From the NCBI GenBank assembly GCA_949126835.1, contig CASBPS010000188.1, positions 868,001-932,000 of the forward strand: a DNA stretch of 64,000 nt. Reading direction: 5' to 3'. Positions 32,600 to 48,971 of this stretch are shown here, in pieces. The position numbers were made by a program, and so were the translations under genes. The stretch is from Anisus vortex (taxonomy: Eukaryota; Mollusca; Gastropoda; Planorbidae). Position 1 is the first letter of the stretch, and each line of letters opens with the position of its first letter. The notes under the pieces were generated by a model, which was given only the letters and a program-made list of their open reading frames with translations, did no database searches and was not told where the DNA came from.

Positions 32600-35500
32600 T
32601 CTCACTTCAGGTTCCATGAATCACATTATCTAATCTAAAATTCTATACAATTCTCACTTCAAGTTCCATGAATCACATCATCTATTCTAACATTCTATAC
32701 ATATCTCACTTCACGTTCCATTAATCACGTCATCTATTCCAACATTCTATTCATATCTCACTTCACGTTCAATGAATCACATCATCTATTCTAACATTGT
32801 ATACATATCTCACTTCACGTTCCAAGAATCACACCATCTATCCTAACATTCAATACATATCTCACATTACTTACATGTATTACATCATCTATTCTAACAT
32901 TCTATACTCATCTCACTTCACGTTCCATGAATCACATCATCTATTCTAACTTTCTATACATATCTCACTTTACGTTCCATGAATCCATCTATTCTAACAT
33001 TCTATACATATCCCACTTCACGTCCATGATTCCATCTATTCTAACATTCTATACATATCTCACTTCATGTTCCATTAATCGCATCATCTATTCTAATATT
33101 CTATACATATCTCACTTCACGTTAAATGAATAAAATCATCTATTCTAACATTCTATACATATCTCACTTCATGTTCCATTAATCGCATTATCTTTTCTAA
33201 CATTCTATACATATCTCACTTCAGGTTCCATGAATCACATCATCTATTCTAATATTCTATACATATCTCTCTTCTCGTTCTATGAATCACATCATCTATT
33301 CTAACATTATATACCTATCTCACTTTACCTTCCATTAATCCAGCTATTCTAACAATCTATACATATCTCACTTCACGTTCCATGAATCATATCATCTATT
33401 CTAACATTCTATACATGTCTCACTTCAGGTTCCAAGAATCACATCATCTATTCTAATATTCTATACATATCTCACTTCACGTTCCATGAATCACATCATC
33501 TTTTCTAACTTTCTATACATATCTCACTTCACGTTCCATGAATCCATCTATTCTAACATTCTATACATATCTCACTTCACGTTCCTTTAATCCATCTATT
33601 CTAACATTCTATACATATCTCAATTCTAGTTCCATGAATCGCATCATCTATTCTATTTTTCCAGCATATCTCACTTCACGTTTAATGAATCACATCATTT
33701 ATTCTAACATTCTTTACATATCTCTCTTCATGTTCCATGAATCGATCTATTCTATTATTCTATACACATCTCACTTCACGTTCCATGAATCACATCATCT
33801 ATTTTAACATTATATACATATCTTACTTTACGTTCCATGAATCCATCTATTCTAACATTCTATACATATCCCACTTCACGTCCATGATTCCATTTATTCT
33901 AACATTCTATACATATCTCAATTCATGTTCCATTAATCGCATCATCTATTCTAACATTCTATACATATCTCACTTCACGTTAAATAAATCACATCATCTA
34001 TTCTAACATTCTATACATATCTCACTTTACGTTCCATGAATCACACCATCTATCCTAACATTCCATACATATCTCACATTACGTTCCATGTATCACATCA
34101 TCAATTCTAACATTCTATACTCATCTCATTTCACGTTCCATGAATCACATCATCTATTCTAACATTCTATACATGTCTCACTTCACGTTCCATGAATCAT
34201 ATCATTTATTCAAACTTTCTATACATATCTCACTTTACGTTCCATAAATCCATCTATTCTAACATTCTATACATATCTCTCTTCATGTTCCATGAATCCA
34301 TCTATTCTAACATTCTATACATATCTCTCTTCACGTTCCATGAATCATATCATCTATTCTAACATTCTATACATATCTCACTTCACGTTCCATGAATCGC
34401 ATCATCTATTATAACATTCTATACATATCTCACTTCACGTTCTATTAATCACATCATCTATTCTAACATTCTATACATATCTAACTTCACGTTCCATGAA
34501 TCCATCTATTCTAACATACTATACATATCTCTCTTCATGTTCCATGAATCCATCTATTCTAACAATCTATACATATTTCACTTCACGTTCCATGAATCAC
34601 ATCATCTATTCTAATATTCTATACATATCTCACTTCACGTTCCATGAATCATATCATCTATTCTAACATTCTATACATATCTCACTTCAGGTTCCATGAA
34701 TCACATTATCTAATCTAAAATTCTATACAATTCTCACTTCAAGTTCCATGAATCACATCATCTATTCTAACATTCTATACATATCTCACTTCACGTTCCA
34801 TTAATCACGTCATCTATTCCAACATTCTATTCATATCTCACTTCACGTTCAATGAATCACATCATCTATTCTAACATTGTATACATATCTCACTTCACGT
34901 TCCAAGAATCACACCATCTATCCTAACATTCAATACATATCTCACATTACTTACATGTATTACATCATCTATTCTAACATTCTATACTCATCTCACTTCA
35001 CGTTCCATGAATCACATCATCTATTCTAACTTTCTATACATATCTCACTTTACGTTCCATGAATCCATCTATTCTAACATTCTATACATATCCCACTTCA
35101 CGTCCATGATTCCTTCTATTCTAACATTCTATACATATCTCACTTCATGTTCCATTAATCGCATCATCTATTCTAATATTCTATACATATCTCACTTCAC
35201 GTTAAATGAATAAAATCATCTATTCTAACATTCTATACATATCTCACTTCATGTTCCATTAATCGCATTATCTTTTCTAACATTCTATACATATCTCACT
35301 TCAGGTTCCATGAATCACATCATCTATTCTAATATTCTATACATATCTCTCTTCTCGTTCTATGAATCACATCATCTATTCTAACATTATATACCTATCT
35401 CACTTTACCTTCCATTAATCCAGCTATTCTAACAATCTATACATATCTCACTTCACGTTCCATGAATCATATCATCTATTCTAACATTCTATACATGTCT

Positions 35501-36060
35501 CACTTCAGGTTCCAAGAATCACATCATCTATTCTAATATTCTATACATATCTCACTTCACGTTCCATGAATCACATCATCTTTTCTAACTTTCTATACAT
35601 ATCTCACTTCACGTTCCATGAATCCATCTATTCTAACATTCTATACATATCTCACTTCACGTTCCTTTAATCCATCTATTCTAACATTCTATACATATCT
35701 CAATTCTAGTTCCATGAATCGCATCATCTATTCTATTTTTCCAGCATATCTCACTTCACGTTTAATGAATCACATCATTTATTCTAACATTCTTTACATA
35801 TCTCTCTTCATGTTCCATGAATCCATCTATTCTATTATTCTATACATATCTCACTTCACGTTCCATGAATCACATCATCTATTTTAACATTCTATACATA
35901 TCTTACTTTACGTTCCATGAATCCATCTATTCTAACATTCTATACATATCCCACTTCACGTCCATGATTCCATTTATTCTAACATTCTATACATATCTCA
36001 ATTCATGTTCCATTAATCGCATCATCTATTCTAACATTCTATACATATCTCACTTTACGT
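32600..36060 (+). repeat. 2080-bp higher-order repeat, tandem pair
   Basis: Sequence from about 32600 to 34000 recurs at plus 2080 bp. The AGGTTCCATGAATCACATT marker is at about 32611 and 34691, and the TTTTTCCAGCATATCTC monomer is near 33654 and 35734. A third, more diverged copy begins near 37127 at an offset of 2436 bp, with whole-monomer insertions. Around 33980/36060 the pair diverges: the first copy reads ACGTTAAATAAATC and the second ACGTTTCATGAATC. Confidence 0.75.
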
Positions 36061-39000
36061 TTCATGAATCACACCATCTATCCTAACATTCCATACATAT
36101 CTCACATTACGTTCCATGAATCACATCATCTATTCTAACATTCTATACATGTCTCACTTCACGTTCCATGAATCATATCATTTATTCAAACTTTCTATAC
36201 ATATCTCACTTTACGTTCCATAAATCCATCTATTCTAACATTCTATACATATCTCTCTTCATGTTCCATGAATCCATCTATTCTAACATTCTATACATAT
36301 CTCTCTTCACGTTCCATGAATCATATCATCTATTCTAACATTCTATACATATCTCACTTCACGTTCCATGAATCGCATCATCTATTCTAACATTCTATAC
36401 ATATCTCACTTCACGTTCTATTAATCACATCATCTATTCTAACATTCTATACATATCTCACTTCACGTTCCATGAATCGCATCATCTATTCTAACATTCT
36501 ATACATATCTCAATTCACATTTAATGAATCACATCAAATATTCTAACATTATATACATATCTCTCTTCATGTTCCATGAATCCATCTATTCTAACATTCT
36601 ATACATATCTCACTTCACGTTCAATGAATCAAATCATCTATTCGAACATTCTATACATATCTCACTTCACGTTCCAAAAATCACACCATTCTAACCTTTT
36701 ATACATATCTCACTTCACGTTCCATGAATCACATCATCTATTCTAACATTCTATACATGTCTCACTTCAGGTTCCATGAATCACATCATCTATTCTAATA
36801 TTCTATACATATCTCACTTCACGTTCCATGAATCACATCATCTATTCTAACATTCTATACACATCTCACTTCACGTTCCATGAATCACATTATCTATTAT
36901 AACATTCTATACATATCTAACTTCACGTTCCATGAATCCATCTATTCTAACATACTATACATATCTCTCTTCATGTTCCATGAATCCATCTATTCTAACA
37001 ATCTATACATATTTCACTTCACGTTCCATGAATCACATCATCTATTCTAATATTCTATACATATCTCACTTCACGTTCCATGAATCATATCATCTATTCT
37101 AACATTCTATACATATCTCACTTCAGGTTCCATGAATCACATTATCTAATCTAAAATTCTATACAATTCTCACTTCAAGTTCCATAAAACACATCATCTA
37201 TTCTAACATTCTATACATATCTCACTTCACGTTCCATTAATCACGTCATCTATTCTAACATTCTATTCATATCTTACTTCACGTTCAATGAATCACATCA
37301 TCTATTCTAACATTGTATACATATCTCACTTCACGTTCCAAGAATCACACCATCTATCCTAACATTCCATACATATCTCACATTACTTACATGTATTACA
37401 TCATCTATTCTAACATTCTATACTCATCTCACTTCACGTTCCATGAATCACATCATCTATTCTAACTTTCTATACATATCTCACTTTACGTTCCATGAAT
37501 CCATCTATTCTAACATTCTATACATATCCCACTTCACGTCCATGATTCCATCTATTCTAACATTCTATACATATCTCACTTCATGTTCCATTAATCGCAT
37601 CATCTATTCTAATATTCTATACATATCTCACTTCAAGTTAAATGAATAAAATCATCTATTCTAACATTCTATACATATCTCACTTCATGTTCCATTAATC
37701 GCATTATCTTTTCTAACATTCTATACATATCTCACTTCAGGTTCCATGAATCACATAATCTATTCTAATATTCTATACATATCTCTCTTCTTGTTCTATG
37801 AATCACATCATCTATATCATCTATTCTAACATTCTATACCTATCTCACTTTACCTTCCATTAATCCAGCTATTCTAACAATCTATACATATCTCACTTCA
37901 CGTTCCATGAATCATATAATCTATTCTAACATTCTATACATGTCTCACTTCAGGTTCCAAGAATCACATCATCTATTCTAATATTCTATACATATCTCAC
38001 TTCACGTTCCATGAATCACATAATATTTTCTAATTTTCTATACATATCTCACTTCACGTTCCATGAATCCATCTATTCTAACATTCTATACATATCTCAC
38101 TTCACGTTCCTTTAATCCATCTATTCTAACATTCTATACATATCTCAATTCTAGTTCCATGAATCGCATCATCTATTCTATTTTTCCAGCATATCTCACT
38201 TCACGTTTAATGAATCACATCATTTATTCTAACATTCTTTACATATCTCTCTTCATGTTCCATGAATCCATCTATTCTAACATTCTATACATATCTCACT
38301 TCACGTTCCATGAATCACATCATCTATTTAAACATTCTATACATATCTCACTTCACGTTCCACTAATCACGTCATCTATTCTAACATTCTATTCATATCT
38401 CACTTCACGTTCAATGAATCACATCATCTATTCTAACATTGTATACATATCTCACTTCACGTTCCAAGAATCACACCATCTATCCTAACATTCCATACAT
38501 ATCTCACATTACTTACATGTATTACATCATCTATTCTAACATTCTATACTCATCTCACTTCACGTTCCATGAATCACATCATCTATTCTAACTTTCTATA
38601 CATATCTCACTTTACGTTCCATGAATCCATCTATTCTAACATTCTATACATATCTCACTTCATGTTCCATTAATCGCATCATCTATTCTAATATTCTATA
38701 CATATCTCACTTCACGTTAAATGAATAAAATCATCTATTCTAACATTCTATACATATCTCACTTCATGTTCCATTAATCGCATTATCTTTTCTAACATTC
38801 TATACATATCTCACTTCAGGTTCCATGAATCACATCATCTATTCTAATATTTTATACATATCTCTCTTCACGTTCTATGAATCACATCATCTATTCTAAC
38901 ATTCTATACCTATCTCACTTTACCTTCCATTAATCCATCTATTCTAACAATCTATACATATCTCACTTCAAGTTCCATGAATCATATCATCTATTCTAAC

Positions 39001-42000
39001 TTTCTATACATATCTCACTTCACGTTCCATGAATCCATCTATTCTAACATTCTATACATATCTCACTTCACGTTCCTTTAATCCATCTATTCTAACATTC
39101 TATACATATCTCACTTCTAGTTCCATGAATCGCATCATCTATTCTATTTTTCCAGCATATCTCACTTCACGTTTAATGAATCACATCATTTATTCTAACA
39201 TTCTTTACATATCTCTCTTCATGTTCCATGAATCCATCTATTCTAACATTCTATACATATCTCACTTCATGTTCCATGAATCACATCATCTATTTTAACA
39301 TTCTATACATATCTCACTTCACGTTCCATAAATCCATCTATTCTAACATTCTATACATATCCCACTTCACGTTCCATAAATCACATTAACTATTATAACA
39401 TTCTATACATATCCCACTTCACGTCCATGATTCCATCTATTCTAACATTCTATACATATCTCACTTCACGTTCCATTAATCGCACCATCTATTCTAACAT
39501 TCTATACATATCTCACTTCACGTTAAATGAATCAAATCATCTATTCTAACATTCTATACATATCTCACTTCACGTTCCATAAATCACACCATCTATTCTG
39601 ACATTTCATAAAAATATCACTTCACGTTCCATGAATCACATCATCAATTCCAACATTCAATACATGTCTCACTTTACGTTCCAAGAATCACATCATATAT
39701 TCTAACATTCTGTACATATTTCACTTTACGTTCCATGAATCACATCATCTCTTCTAACTTTCTATACATATCTCACTTCACGTTCAATGCATCCATCTAT
39801 TCTAACATTCTATACATATCTCACTTCACGTTCCTTTTAGCCATCTATTCTAACATTCTATACATATCTCACTTCTCGTTCCATGAATCGCATCATCTAT
39901 TCTAACATTCTATACATATCTCACTTCACGTTTAATGAATCACATCATTTATTCTAACATTCTATACATATCTCTCTTCATGTTCCATGAATCCATCTAT
40001 TCTAACATTCTATACATATCCCACTTCACGTCCATGATTCCATCTATTCTAACATTCTATACATATCTCACTTCATGTTCCATTAATCGCATCATCTATT
40101 CTAACATTCTATACATATCTCACTTCACGTTAAATGAATCACATCATCTATTCTAACATTCTATACATATCTCACTTCACGTTCCATGAATCACACCATC
40201 TATCCTAGCATTCCATACATATCTCACATTACGTTTCATGTATCACATAATCTATTCTAACATTCTATACTCATCTCACTTCGCGTTCCATGAATAAAAT
40301 CATCTTTTCTAACATTCTATACATGTCTTACTTCACGTTCCATGAATCATATCATCTATTCTAACTTTCTATTCATATCTCACTTTACGTTCCATAAATC
40401 CATCTATTCTAACAATCTATACATATCTCTCTTCATGTTCCATGAATCCATCTATTCTAACATTCAATACATATCTCACTTCACGTTCTATGAATCATAT
40501 CATCTATTCTAACATTCTATACATATCTCACTTCACGATCCTTGAATCACATCATGTATTTTAACATTCTATACCTATCTCACTTTACCTTCCATTAATC
40601 CATCTGTTCTAACATTCTATACATATCTCACTTCACAATCCATGAATCATATTATCTATTCTAACATTCTATACATGTCTCACTTCAGGTTCCATGAAAC
40701 ACATCATCTATTCTAACATTCTATACACATCTCACTTCACGTTCTATGAATGATATCATCTATTATAACATTATATACATATCTAACTTCACGTTCCATG
40801 AATCCATCTATCCTAACATACTATACATATCTCTCTTCATGTTTCATGAATCCATCTATTCTAACAATCTATACATATTTCACTTCACGTTCCATGAATC
40901 ACATCATATATTCTAACATTCTGTACATATTTCACTTCAAGTTCCATGAATCACATCATCTCTTCTAACTTTCTATACATATCTCACTTCACGTTCCATG
41001 CATCCATCTATTCTAACATTCTATACATATCTCACTTTACGTTCCTTTTAGCCATCTATTCTAACATCATTCTATACATATCTCACTTCTCGTTCCATGA
41101 ATCGCATCATCTATTCTAACATTCTATACATATCTCACTTCACGTTTAATGAATCACGTCATTTATTCTAACATTCTATACATATCTCTCTTCATGTTCC
41201 ATGAATCCATCTATTCTAACATTCTATACATATCCCACTTCACGTCCATGATTCCATCTATTCTAACATTCTATACATATCTCACTTCATGTTCCATTAA
41301 TCGCATCATCTATTCTAACATTCTATACATATCTCACTTCACGTTAAATGAATCACATCATCTATTCTAACATTCTATACATATCTCAATTCACGTTCCA
41401 TGAATCACACCATCTATCATAGCATTCCATACATATCCCACATTACGTTCCATGTATCACATAATCTATTCTAACATTCTATACTCATCTCACTTCACGT
41501 TCCATGAATAAAATCATCTATTCTAACATTCTATACATGTCTTACTTCACGTTCCATGAATCATATCATATATTTTTACTTGCTATTCATATCTCACTTT
41601 ACGTTCCATAAATCCATCCATTCTAACAATCTATACATATCTCTCTTCATGTTCTATGAATCCATCTATTTTATTATTCAATACATATCTCACTTCACGT
41701 TCTATGAATCATATCATCTATTCTAACATTCTATACATATCTCACTTCACGTTCCTTGAATCACATCATCTATTTTAACATTCTATACCTATCTCACTTT
41801 ACCTTCCATTAATCCATCTGTTCTAACATTCTATACATATCTCACTTCACGTTCCATGAATCATATCATCTATTCTAACATTCTATACATGTCTCACTTC
41901 AGGTTCCATGAAATACATCATCTATTCTAACATTCTATACACATCTCACTTCACGTTCTATGAATGATATCATCTATTATAACATTCTATACATATATAA

Positions 42001-42230
42001 CTTCACGTTCCATGAATCCATCTATCCTAACATACTATACATATCTCTCTTCATGTTTCATGAATCCATCTATTCTAACAATCTATACATATTTCACTTC
42101 ACGTTCCGTGAATCACATCATCTATTCTAATATTCTATAAATATCTCACTTTACGTTCCATGAATCATATCATCTATTCTAACATTCTATACATATCTCA
42201 CTTAGGGTTCTATGAATCACATTATCTATT

Positions 42231-45200
42231 CTAAAATTCTATACAATTCTTACTTCAAGTTCCATGAATCACATCATCTATTCTAACATTCTATACATAT
42301 CTCACTTCACGTTCCATTAATCACATCATCTATTCTAACATTCTATTCATATCTCACTTCACGTTCAATGAATCACATCATCTATTCTAACATTATATAC
42401 ATATCTCACTTCACGTTCCATGAATCACACCATCTATCCTAACATTCCATACATATCTCACATTACTTTCATGTATTACATCATCTATTCTAACATTCTA
42501 TACTCATCTCACTTCACGTTCCGTAAATCACATCATCTATTCTAACTTTCTATACATGTCTCACTTTACGTTTCTTGAATCCATCTATTCTAACATTCTA
42601 TACATATCTCACTTCACGTCCATGATTCCATCTATTCTAACATTCTATACATTTCTCACTTCATGTTCCATTAACCGCATCATCTATTCTAACATTCTAT
42701 ACATATCTCACTTCACGTTAAATGAATAAAATCATCTATTTTAACATTCAATACATATCTCACTTCATGTTCTTTTAATCGCATTATCTATTCTAACATT
42801 CTATACATATCTCACTTCAGGTTCCATGAATCACATCATCTATTCTAATATTCTATTCATATCTCACTTCACAATCCATGAATCACATCATCTATTTTAA
42901 CATTCTATACCTATCTCACTTTACCTTCCATTAATCCATCTATTCTAACAATCTATACATATCTCACTTCACGTTCCATGAATCATATCATCTATTCTAA
43001 CATTCTATACATGTCTCACTTCAGGTTCCAAGAATCACATCATCTATTCTAATATTCTATACATATCTCACTTCACGTTCCATGAATCACATCATCTCTT
43101 CTAACTTTCTATACATATCTCACTTGACGTTCCATGAATCCATCTATTCTAACATTATATACATATCTCACTTCACGTTCCTTTAATCCATCTATTCTAA
43201 CATTCTATACATATCTCACTTCTAGTTCCATGAATCGCATCATCTATTCTATTTTTCCAGCATATCTCACTTCACGTTTAATGAATCACATCATTTATTC
43301 TAACATTCTTTACATATCTCTCTTCATGTTCCATGAATCCATCTATTCTAACATTCTATACATATCTCACTTCACGTTCCATGAATCACATCATCTATTT
43401 TAACATTCTATACATATCTCACTTCACGTTCCATGAATCCATCTATTCTAACATTCTATACACATCCCACTTCACGTTCCATAAATCACATTAACTATTC
43501 TAACATTCTATACATATCCCACTTCACGTCCATGATTCCATCTATTCTAACATTCTATACTTATCTCACTTCACGTTCCATTAATCGCACCATCTATTCT
43601 AACATTCTATACATATCTCACTTCACGTTTAATGAATCAAATAATCTATTCTAACATTCTATACATATCTCACTTCACGTTCCATAAATCACACCATCTA
43701 TTCTGACATTTCATAAAAATATCACTTCACGTTCCATGAATCACATCATCAATTCCAACATTCAATACATGTCTCACTTTACGTTCCATGAATCACATCA
43801 TATATTCTAACATTCTATACATATTTCACTTCACGTTCCAAGAATCACATCATCACTTCTAACTTTCTATACATATCTCACTTCACGTTCCATGCATCCA
43901 TCTATTCTAACATTCTATACATATTTCACTTCACGTTCCATGAATCACATCATCACTTCTAACTTTCTATACATATCTCACTTCACGTTCCATGCATCCA
44001 TCTATTCTAACATTCTATACATATCTCACTTCACGTTCCTTTTAGCCATCTATTCTAACATTCTATACATATCTCACTTCACGTTCAATGAATCACATCA
44101 TCTATTCTAACATTGTATACATATCTCACTTCACGTTCCATGAATAACACCATCTATCCTAACATTCCATACATATCTCACATTACTTTCATGTATTACA
44201 TCATCTATTCTAACATTCTATACTCATCTCACTTCACGTTCCGTGAATCACATCATCTATTCTAACTTTCTATACATGTCTCACTTTACGTTCCTTGAAT
44301 CCATCTATTCTAACATTCTATACATATCTCACTTCACGTCCATGATTCCATCTATTCTAACATTCTATACATTTCTCACTTCATGTTCCATTAACCGCAT
44401 CATCTATTCTAACATTCTATACATATCTCACTTCACGTTAAATGAATAAAATCATCTATTTTAACATTCTATACATATCTCACTTCATGTTCCATTAATC
44501 GCATTATCTATTCTAAAATTCTATACAATTCTCACTTCAAGTTCCATGAATCACATCATCTATTCTAACATTCTATACATATCTCACTTCACGTTCCATT
44601 AATCACATCATCTATTCTAACATTCTATTCATATCTCACTTCACGTTCAATGAATCACATCATCTATTCTAACATTATATACATATCTCACTTCACGTTC
44701 CATGAATCACACCATCTATCCTAACATTCCATACATATCTCACATTACTTTCATGTATTACATCATCTATTCTAACATTCTATACTCATCTCACTTCACG
44801 TTCCGTGAATCACATCATCTATTCTAACTTTCTATACATGTCTCACTTTACGTTTCTTGAATCCATCTATTCTAACATTCTATACATATCTCACTTCACG
44901 TCCATGATTCCATCTATTCTAACATTCTATACATTTCTCACTTCATGTTCCATTAACCGCATCATCTATTCTAACATTCTATACATATCTCACTTCACGT
45001 TAAATGAATAAAATCATCTATTTTAACATTCAATACATATCTCACTTCATGTTCCTTTAATCGCATTATCTATTCTAACATTCTATACATATCTCACTTC
45101 AGGTTCCATGAATCACATCATCTATTCTAATATTCTATTCATATCTCACTTCACAATCCATGAATCACATCATCTATTTTAACATTCTATACCTATCTCA

Positions 45201-46794
45201 CTTTACCTTCCATTAATCCATCTATTCTAACAATCTATACATATCTCACTTCACGTTCCATGAATCATATCATCTATTCTAACATTCTATACATGTCTCA
45301 CTTCAGGTTCCAAGAATCACATCATCTATTCTAATATTCTATACATATCTCACTTCACGTTCCATGAATCACATCATCTCTTCTAACTTTCTATACATAT
45401 CTCACTTGACGTTCCATGAATCCATCTATTCTAACATTATATACATATCTCACTTCACGTTCCTTTCATCCATCTATTCTAACATTCTATACATATCTCA
45501 CTTCTAGTTCCATGAATCGCATCATCTATTCTATTTTTCCAGCATATCTCACTTCACGTTTAATGAATCACATCATTTATTCTAACATTCTTTACATATC
45601 TCTCTTCATGTTCCATGAATCCATCTATTCTAACATTCTATACATATCTCACTTCACGTTCCATGAATCACATCATCTATTTTAACATTCTATACATATC
45701 TCACTTTACGTTCCATGAATCCATCTATTCTAACATTCTATACACATCCCACTTCACGTTCCATAAATCACATTAACTATTCTAACATTCTATACATATC
45801 CCACTTTACGTCCATGATTCCATCTATTCTAACATTCTATACATATCTCACTTCACGTTCCATTAATCGCACCATCTATTCTAACATTCTATACATATCT
45901 CACTTCACGTTTAATGAATCAAATAATCTATTCTAACATTCTATACATATCTCACTTCACGTTCCATAAATCACACCATCTATTCTGACATTTCATAAAA
46001 ATATCACTTCACGTTCCATGAATCACATCATCAATTCCAACATTCAATACATGTCTCACTTTACGTTCCATGAATCACATCATATATTCTAACATTCTAT
46101 ACATATTTCACTTCACGTTCCATGAATCACATCATCACTTCTAACTTTCTATACATATCTCACTTCACGTTCCATGCATCCATCTATTCTAACATTCTAT
46201 ACATATTTCACTTCACGTTCCATGAATCACATCATCACTTCTAACTTTCTATACATATCTCACTTCACGTTCCATGCATCCATCTATTCTAACATTCTAT
46301 ACATATCTCACTTCACGTTCCTTTTAGCCATCTATTCTAACATTCTATACATATCTCACTTCACGTTCAATGAATCACATCATCTATTCTAACATTGTAT
46401 ACATATCTCACTTCACGTTCCATGAATAACACCATCTATCCTAACATTCCATACATATCTCACATTACTTTCATGTATTACATCATCTATTCTAACATTC
46501 TATACTCATCTCACTTCACGTTCCGTGAATCACATCATCTATTCTAACTTTCTATACATGTCTTACTTTACGTTCCTTGAATCCATCTATTCTAACATTC
46601 TATACATATCTCACTTCACGTCCATGATTCCATCTATTCTAACATTCTATACATTTCTCACTTCATGTTCCATTAACCGCATCATCTATTCTAACATTCT
46701 ATACATATCTCACTTCAGGTTCCATGAATCACATCATCTATTCTAATATTCTATTCATATCTCACTTCACAATCCATGAATCACATCCTCTATT
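42231..46794 (+). repeat. 2282-bp higher-order repeat, tandem pair
   Basis: About 42231-44512 and 44513-46794 match at an offset of 2282 bp. Markers are CTAAAATTCTATACAATTCT (42231 and 44513), TTTTTCCAGCATATCTC (about 43250 and 45532) and ACTTGACGTTCC (about 43124 and 45406). A further partial copy follows to about 47900 with internal monomer loss, spacing about 1616 bp. Within each copy a short block of about 130 bp (TTCCATGCATCC... ATCATCACTTC) is itself duplicated. Confidence 0.75.
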
Positions 46795-48572
46795 TTAACA
46801 TTCTATACCTATCTCACTTTACCTTCCATTAATCCATCTATTCTAACAATCTATACATATCTCACTTCAAGTTCCATGAATCATATCATCTATTCTAACA
46901 TTCTATACATGTCTCACTTCAGGTTCCAAGAATCACATCATCTATTCTAATATTCTATACATATCTCACTTCACGTTCCATGAATCACATCATCTCTTCT
47001 AACTTTCTATACATATCTCACTTGACGTTCCATGAATCCATCTATTCTAACATTCTATACATATCTCAATTCACGTTCCTTTAATCCATCTATTCTAACA
47101 TTCTATACATATCTCACTTCTAGTTCCATGAATCGCATCATCTTTTCTATTTTTCCAGCATATCTCACTTCACGTTTAATGAATCACATCATTTATTCTA
47201 ACATTCTTTACATATCTCTCTTCATGTTCCATGAATCCATCTATTCTAACATTCTATACATATCTCACTTCACGTTCCATGAATCACATCATCTATTTTA
47301 ACATTCTATACATATCTCACTTCACGTTCCATGAATCCATCTATTCTAACATTCTATACACATCCCACTTCACGTTCCATAAATCACATTAACTATTCTA
47401 ACATTCTATACATATCCCACTTCACGTCCATGATTCCATCTATTCTAACATTCTATACATATCTCACTTCACGTTCCATTAATCGCACCATCTATTCTAA
47501 CAATCTATACATATCTCACTTCACGTTTAATGAATCAAATAATCTATTCTAACATTCTATACATATCTCACTTCACGTTCCATAAATCACACCATCTATT
47601 CTGACATTTCACAAAAATATCACTTCACGTTCCATGAATCACATCATCAATTCCAACATTCAATACATGTCTCACTTTACGTTCCATGAATCACATCATC
47701 ACTTCTAACTTTCTATACATATCTCACTTCACGTTCTATGCATCCATCTATTCTAACATTCTATACATATTTCACTTCACGTTCCATGAATCACATCATC
47801 ACTTCTAACTTTCTATACATATCTCACTTCACGTTCCATGCATCCATCTATTCTAACATTCTATACATATCTCACTTCACGTTCCTTTTAGCCATCTATT
47901 CTAACATTCTATACATATCTCACTTCACGTTTAATGAATCACATCATTTATTCTAACATTCTATTTATATCTCTCTTCATGTTCCATGAATCCATCTATT
48001 CTAACATTCTATACATATCTCACTTTATGTTCCATTAATCGCATCATCTATTCTAACATTCTATACATATCTCACTTCACGTTAAATGAATCACATCATC
48101 TATTCTAACATTCTATACATATCTCACTTCACGTTCCCTGAATCACACCATCTATCCTAACATTCCATACATATCTCACATTACGTTTAATGTATCACAT
48201 CATCTATTCTAACATTCTATACTCATCTCACTTCACGTTCCATGAATAAAATCATCTATTCTAACATTCTATACATGTCTTACTTCACGTTCCATGAATC
48301 ATATCATCTATTCTAACTTTCCATACATATCTCACATTACGTTCCATAAATCCATCTATTCTAACAATCTATACATATCTCTCTTCATGTTCCATGAATC
48401 CATCTATTCTAACATTCAATACATATCTCACTTCACGTTCCATGAATCATATCATCTATTCTAACATTCTATACATATCCCACTTCACGTTCCATGAATC
48501 GCATCATCTATTCTAACATTCTATACATATCTCACTTCACGTTCTATTATACACATCATCTATTCTAACATT

Positions 48573-48576
48573 CTAT
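48573..48576. repeat. Target-site duplication CTAT, left end of LTR element
   Basis: CTAT lies immediately before the first TG of the 5' LTR and matches CTAT at 54940-54943 after the 3' LTR. The left flank (GTTCTATTATACACATC) differs by one base from the left flank of the solo LTRs. Confidence 0.85.
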
Positions 48577-48839
48577 TGTTACGAATATCGGTCATAAATG
48601 AATGACGTAGTAAAGCATTGACCTCTTAACAAGTGCGTATCAGAGTCCAAGGCGACCAAAGTTTGACCTTTGTGCCCTGAGGGCAGTTTAAATAAAATAA
48701 TTCGTCCAACCCCGTGGAAATTGAAGGATAATTCTGGATCGTAGTAATTATAGAGAAAGAGGTTAAAATGCGTATTAAGACCCTGTAGAATCTTCGATGA
48801 TAGTTTTCTTTGTAAAGTCCCCACCTCCTTAAAGTTAGT

Positions 48840-48845
48840 TCAGTT
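48840..48845 (+). promoter_or_regulatory. Candidate initiator (TCAGTT) in the LTR
   Basis: TCAGTT matches the arthropod-type initiator TCAGTY, which several gypsy-type LTRs use in place of a TATA box. If the A at 48842 were the start, the R region would end downstream of AATAAA at 48966 and be about 150 bp long, a plausible layout. A weak TATA-like TATATTT lies downstream at 48884 and does not fit this start. This is a motif match only. Confidence 0.22.
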
Positions 48846-48965
48846 TGAAAGTTTGTAGTGTGAAGTCGCTATATCGACACTTGTATATTTCATGTCATTT
48901 TATTGATACTTATGTTGCCATCAGTTGATGCATTTATCGAAAGTTTATATTGAGTCTACAATTTA

Positions 48966-48971
48966 AATAAA
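48966..48971 (+). terminator. Candidate poly(A) signal AATAAA in the LTR
   Basis: AATAAA occurs at 48966-48971 and is kept in all four LTRs (54705-54710 in the 3' LTR). A second AATAAA at 49124-49129 is intact in the 5' LTR and both solos, but reads AATAAG in the 3' LTR. The 3' LTR copy is the one that would end the transcript, so the upstream signal is the better candidate there. Confidence 0.4.

Larger units (their letters stand above)
23050..48576 (+). repeat. Satellite array, block 3
   Basis: This is the longest uninterrupted satellite stretch, about 25.5 kb in a single orientation. Monomer sets change along it. About 23050-24520 resembles the sequence right of solo LTR 1. About 24520-28400 is a tandem duplication. 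About 28400-32600 is a mixture with AAATATTCTAACATTATATAC monomers. About 32600-39300 carries the TTTTTCCAGCATATCTC monomer in a 2080/2436-bp arrangement. About 39300-42100 returns to the set seen at 1-9085. About 42200-48570 has a 2282-bp unit and ends in the flank of the LTR element. Rare irregularities are partial-monomer insertions, for example CATCTATATCATC near 37813 and ACATCATTCTATAC near 41066. No gene is seen. Confidence 0.97.

Noticed and set aside
38063..38488. 141-codon forward ORF, the longest in the satellite
   Set aside because: It is only a longer run of the same satellite translation, created by a chance order of 48- and 52-bp monomers. Equivalent positions in neighbouring units are interrupted.
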